Assembly: GCA_030751555.1 (NCBI GenBank) | Contig: JASMFX010000012.1 | Span: forward strand, 1 to 6,788 | From: Candidatus Woesearchaeota archaeon | GTDB taxonomy: Archaea; Nanoarchaeota; Nanoarchaeia; Woesearchaeales; CALCXY01 | Reading direction: 5' to 3' | Length of the DNA stretch: 6,788 nucleotides | Shown here: piece after piece, positions 5,752 to 6,788 of the stretch | How positions within the stretch are numbered: the first letter of the stretch is position 1 | Layout: the number at the start of each line of letters is the position of its first letter | Made by a program: the position numbers and the translations under genes | Notes under the pieces: generated by a model | Databases searched by the model: none | What the model was told of the DNA's origin: nothing | Seen by the model: only the letters and a program-made list of their open reading frames with translations

Positions 5752-5759
5752 AATATAAA
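5752..5759 (+). promoter_or_regulatory. Possible TATA box for an intergenic RNA
   Basis: AAGGAATATAAACCC contains a TATA-like AATATAAA eleven bases after the protease stop. A start site would fall near 5781, just ahead of the duplicated GGGAAAAAGAGGTGAT elements. No good reading frame follows, so any transcript would be non-coding or would carry only tiny peptides. Weak evidence on its own. Confidence 0.35.
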
Positions 5760-5792
5760 CCCACCAACGGATTACCGAAGCAACCCGCTGGA

Positions 5793-5808
5793 GGGAAAAA
5801 GAGGTGAT
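5793..5808 (+). repeat. GGGAAAAAGAGGTGAT repeat, copy 1
   Basis: Exact 16-bp match to 5846-5861. Its second half, GAGGTGATC with the next base, is complementary to the conserved anti-Shine-Dalgarno end of archaeal 16S rRNA (GAUCACCUCC). A TTG at 5810 follows at ribosome spacing and opens a 16-codon frame ending at 5860 inside the second copy. Confidence 0.75.
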
Positions 5809-5845
5809 CTTGATTGAACCCCTGCAGGATGCCAGGCATCCTACT

Positions 5846-5861
5846 GGGAAAAAGAGGTGAT
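5846..5861 (+). repeat. GGGAAAAAGAGGTGAT repeat, copy 2
   Basis: Second exact copy, again containing GAGGTGAT. No start codon follows at a usable distance (the next bases are AGATAACTATAAG), so it does not act as an ordinary ribosome site for a visible gene. Confidence 0.75.
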
Positions 5862-5883
5862 AGATAACTATAAGCACCCCCAC

Positions 5884-5899
5884 ACTACTTTAGAGTAGT
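5884..5899. repeat. Inverted repeat ACTACT-TTAG-AGTAGT before the TtuA-like gene
   Basis: Perfect six-base arms around a TTAG centre. A third half-site, GCTACTAT at 5903-5910, follows, so AGTAG can pair with either side. The array ends in the TATA box at 5908-5915 and is best read as an operator; a transcript terminator for the upstream RNA is possible but no U-tract follows. Confidence 0.55.
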
Positions 5900-5907
5900 A
5901 TAGCTAC

Positions 5908-5915
5908 TATATAAA
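5908..5915 (+). promoter_or_regulatory. TATA box of the TtuA-like gene
   Basis: CTACTATATAAATG contains TATATAAA centred 38 bases before the ATG at 5950. The predicted start site is near 5937, giving a leader of about twelve bases with a weak ribosome site GTGGTAAC directly before the start codon. Confidence 0.6.
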
Positions 5916-5949
5916 TGTTTCGATTATAAGTTCATTTAGAAGTGGTAAC

Positions 5950-6417
5950 ATGAAAAAAACAATATTAACCCTAAACATAGAGCAGATTCAACGCAAGATA
6001 AGAAAGTATGTAAGACTTAATAAGCCTTTTCAGAAGGATGATAAGATCTATGTGAATTCTAGATTTTGTAAGGTTCTCCTAAAGGAAATCCTCAAGGATC
6101 TGCCAGTAACCTATGTAACTACCGAGAAAAAAGCAAACAAGGTAGTTATTCCCTGGACCCTGGATGATGAGATTAACGATTTTTTGCAGAATATTTTCCA
6201 GAGGAAATCATTAAAAACAAACCAGAAGGTAATTAAATTGCTCAAACCTATAACAGATAAAGAAGCAGCACTACTTGCAGAGAAAAAAGATTGCCATTTC
6301 ACACCCAACAAAAAAGATCCAGAGATAAAACACATGATTGAAAATCTCCAAAAAGACCATCCAGAGATCAAGCATGGACTCTTAAAAACAGCATCAGAGC
6401 TTAGATCATTGGATTGA
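5950..6417 (+). CDS. Shrunken TtuA/Ncs6-like protein lacking the PP-loop (155 aa)
   Basis: The order of landmarks matches the tRNA 2-thiolation ATPases (TtuA, Ncs6/CTU1; about 300 aa), with the middle cut out. Residues 12-35 (QIQRKIRKYVRLNKPF then DKIYV) match the helix and first strand of the ATP-pyrophosphatase fold. The SGGKDS PP-loop should follow but NSRFCK stands there. Residues 64-83 (NKVVIPWTLDDEINDFLQNI) match the ATGHNLDDE region. Residues 94-106 (VIKLLKPITDKEA) match the RIKPL..IPEKE segment, and 126-151 (IKHMIENLQKDHPEIKHGLL...) the end of the conserved core. The CxxC zinc pairs are absent. It therefore probably cannot adenylate tRNA and may be a binding or regulatory paralogue, or a reduced relative with a new role. 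The homology is recalled from family patterns, not computed. The frame is intact, with its own promoter. Confidence 0.6.
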   Translation: MKKTILTLNIEQIQRKIRKYVRLNKPFQKDDKIYVNSRFCKVLLKEILKDLPVTYVTTEKKANKVVIPWTLDDEINDFLQNIFQRKSLKTNQKVIKLLKPITDKEAALLAEKKDCHFTPNKKDPEIKHMIENLQKDHPEIKHGLLKTASELRSLD

Positions 6418-6428
6418 TAAAGGACAAA

Positions 6429-6656
6429 TCATAACTTCTTTTGATAGATAGTATACAATGGCTTAAAACCAAGTTTATCATGAAATCCTAATGATCTTTT
6501 ATTTTCTTCAAATATGTCAATCACTACCTTTTTGTAACCTTTTTTCTTTGCAATCCCTATAACATCAGCATAAAGCATCTTGCCAAGACCCTTGCCTCGA
6601 AAAGCTTCATCAACATAGATAAGATCAACCCAGAAAAACTTTTCATAAATGAAGCT
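6429..6656 (-). pseudogene. GNAT acetyltransferase, C-terminal fragment (75 codons, 5' end missing)
   Basis: The minus-strand frame from 6656 down to TGA at 6429-6431 translates as the second half of a GNAT N-acetyltransferase. It has the central strand WVDLIYVDEAF, the acetyl-CoA pyrophosphate-binding loop RGKGLGK (R/Q-x-x-G-x-G/A type), the following helix, the strand VVIDIFEEN, then SLGFHDKLGFKPLYT. Normal GNATs are about 140-180 aa, so the N-terminal half, with the start codon, is absent. The frame runs upstream without ATG, GTG or TTG into the GC-rich hairpin and an in-frame TAA near 6687. The break coincides with the end of a transposase gene, so the gene was probably interrupted by an insertion element. 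It converges on the TtuA-like gene with an 11-base gap. Confidence 0.8.
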
Positions 6657-6661
6657 CCCAG

Positions 6662-6677
6662 CCGCCCCAAGGGGCGG
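6662..6677. repeat. Perfect 7-bp-arm hairpin (CCGCCCCAAGGGGCGG)
   Basis: Seven-base GC arms around AA (or six-base arms with a four-base loop), the most GC-rich feature in an AT-rich window. It lies about 6 bases after the end of the TnpA-like frame and about 5 bases from the truncated GNAT frame. Best explained as the right-end recognition hairpin of the insertion element; it may also terminate transcription. Confidence 0.65.
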
Positions 6678-6682
6678 GGTAT

Positions 6683-6788
6683 CTAGTTAAAGCTTGCAAG
6701 CTTCAGTTGTGCTGAATCTCTGCCTTGATCCTTTACATAGTTCTTTATTTGCTCTAACCCCCCTTCTCGCTAACGGTGTCAATATGTC
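6683..6788 (-). pseudogene. tnpA: TnpA-like (Y1 HUH transposase) C-terminal tail, frameshifted and cut by the window edge
   Basis: The minus-strand translation ends LEQIKNYVKDQG RDSAQLKLASFN with TAG at 6683-6685. The preceding bases give HIDTVSEKG in a different frame. Joined, HIDTVSEKG-LEQIKNYVKDQG fits the C-terminal strand and helix typical of IS200-family TnpA (a DTVSE-like strand, then a helix ending YI/V..Q). The frames change in a run of six G (plus-strand C 6758-6763). Four or seven G would restore the frame, so the gene is either inactive or miscalled at the homopolymer. Only about 35 codons are visible and the catalytic HUH and tyrosine lie outside, so the family call rests on the tail and the adjacent hairpin. 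Confidence 0.55.

Larger units (their letters stand above)
5781..5880 (+). ncRNA. Candidate structured RNA with two Shine-Dalgarno-like repeats and a hairpin
   Basis: The stretch is richer in G and C than its surroundings. It holds two exact GGGAAAAAGAGGTGAT elements 53 bases apart and, between them, the hairpin AGGATGC-CAG-GCATCCT (5826-5842). After the first element, GGUGAU..AUUGAACC can fold with GGU/ACC pairs, tandem G.A and A.G pairs and a U.U pair (5803-5820), the core of a kink-loop bound by archaeal L7Ae. The second element can pair GGUG with CACC downstream (5856-5878). No C/D boxes or clear H/ACA pocket were found and I cannot assign a family. Boundaries are estimates. It could instead be the decayed or regulatory 3' region of the protease mRNA. 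Confidence 0.3.
6657..6788 (-). mobile_element. Right end of an IS200/IS605-type element (partial)
   Basis: From the window edge inwards on the minus strand come the tail of a TnpA-like gene, a stop, then a perfect CCGCCCC-TT-GGGGCGG hairpin and the truncated GNAT. IS200/IS605 elements end in subterminal hairpins recognised by the Y1 transposase, do not have terminal inverted repeats and do not duplicate the target, which fits. The boundary near 6657 is inferred from where GNAT similarity begins. The left end and any tnpB lie outside the window. Confidence 0.55.

Noticed and set aside
5803..5860. C/D-box guide RNA
   Set aside because: GTGATCT and TTGA only loosely resemble C and D boxes, and no CTGA or second box pair is placed correctly. 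Kept only as a possible kink-loop.
5785..5861. tRNA-like gene on the minus strand (GGGGTTCAATC resembles a T-loop)
   Set aside because: No matching 3' arm for a T-stem, no anticodon or acceptor stem could be formed.
5692..5883. 63-codon minus-strand frame with a hydrophobic stretch
   Set aside because: The hydrophobicity comes from reading the Lys-rich protease tail backwards (Phe/Ser-rich), and the rest covers the structured intergenic repeats. No promoter or ribosome site fits.
6690..6703. 14-bp palindrome AAGCTTGCAAGCTT
   Set aside because: It encodes the KLAS residues in the transposase tail and has no loop for a hairpin. A chance product of the codons is enough to explain it.

Overview
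The window looks like an AT-rich archaeal genome, most likely a DPANN lineage of the Woesearchaeota/Pacearchaeota kind. This rests on archaeal TATA boxes 25-35 bases before starts, very short leaders, many N-glycosylation sequons on anchored surface proteins, a secreted Lon-type (S16) protease without an AAA+ domain, a CGDG-type cysteine motif, and a shrunken relative of archaeal/eukaryal tRNA thiolases. The lineage is inference; no rRNA or other marker gene is present.

Layout. (1) 46-1631, minus strand: a tight three-gene operon for small N-terminally anchored surface proteins. Two are close paralogues (227 and 223 aa) with the same four-cysteine pattern, and the first gene encodes a 78-aa anchored peptide. 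(2) 1632-1839: a divergent control region with one TATA box per direction and two near-identical 13-bp palindromes (TATCA-N3-TGATA) 72 bp apart. (3) 1840-3188, plus strand: a 52-aa ribbon-helix-helix regulator joined by an ATGA overlap to a 397-aa glycosylated surface protein. (4) 3189-3329: a promoter with two exact 17-bp direct repeats 21 bp apart. (5) 3330-3858: two overlapping reading frames that together make one two-repeat helix-turn-helix protein, split by a +1 frame change inside the first repeat. (6) 3873-5741: a membrane-anchored, outward-facing Lon-type Ser/Lys protease. (7) 5742-5949: an intergenic stretch with a duplicated 16-bp element carrying a near-perfect Shine-Dalgarno sequence, a stable hairpin, a possible kink-loop, then an inverted-repeat promoter. 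(8) 5950-6417: a 155-aa remnant-like relative of TtuA/Ncs6 tRNA thiolases that keeps LDDE but has lost the PP-loop and zinc cysteines. (9) 6429-6788, minus strand: the C-terminal part of a GNAT acetyltransferase, cut off next to a GC-rich hairpin and a frameshifted tail of an IS200/IS605-type TnpA. This is probably the right end of an inserted element.

Working together: most of the window concerns the cell surface. A plausible but unproven reading is that the RHH protein represses its own operon by binding between TATA box and start site, and through the second palindrome may also influence the divergent surface operon, so that two sets of surface proteins are controlled from one intergenic region. 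The secreted Lon-type protease could act on proteins of this kind, but nothing in the sequence proves the link.
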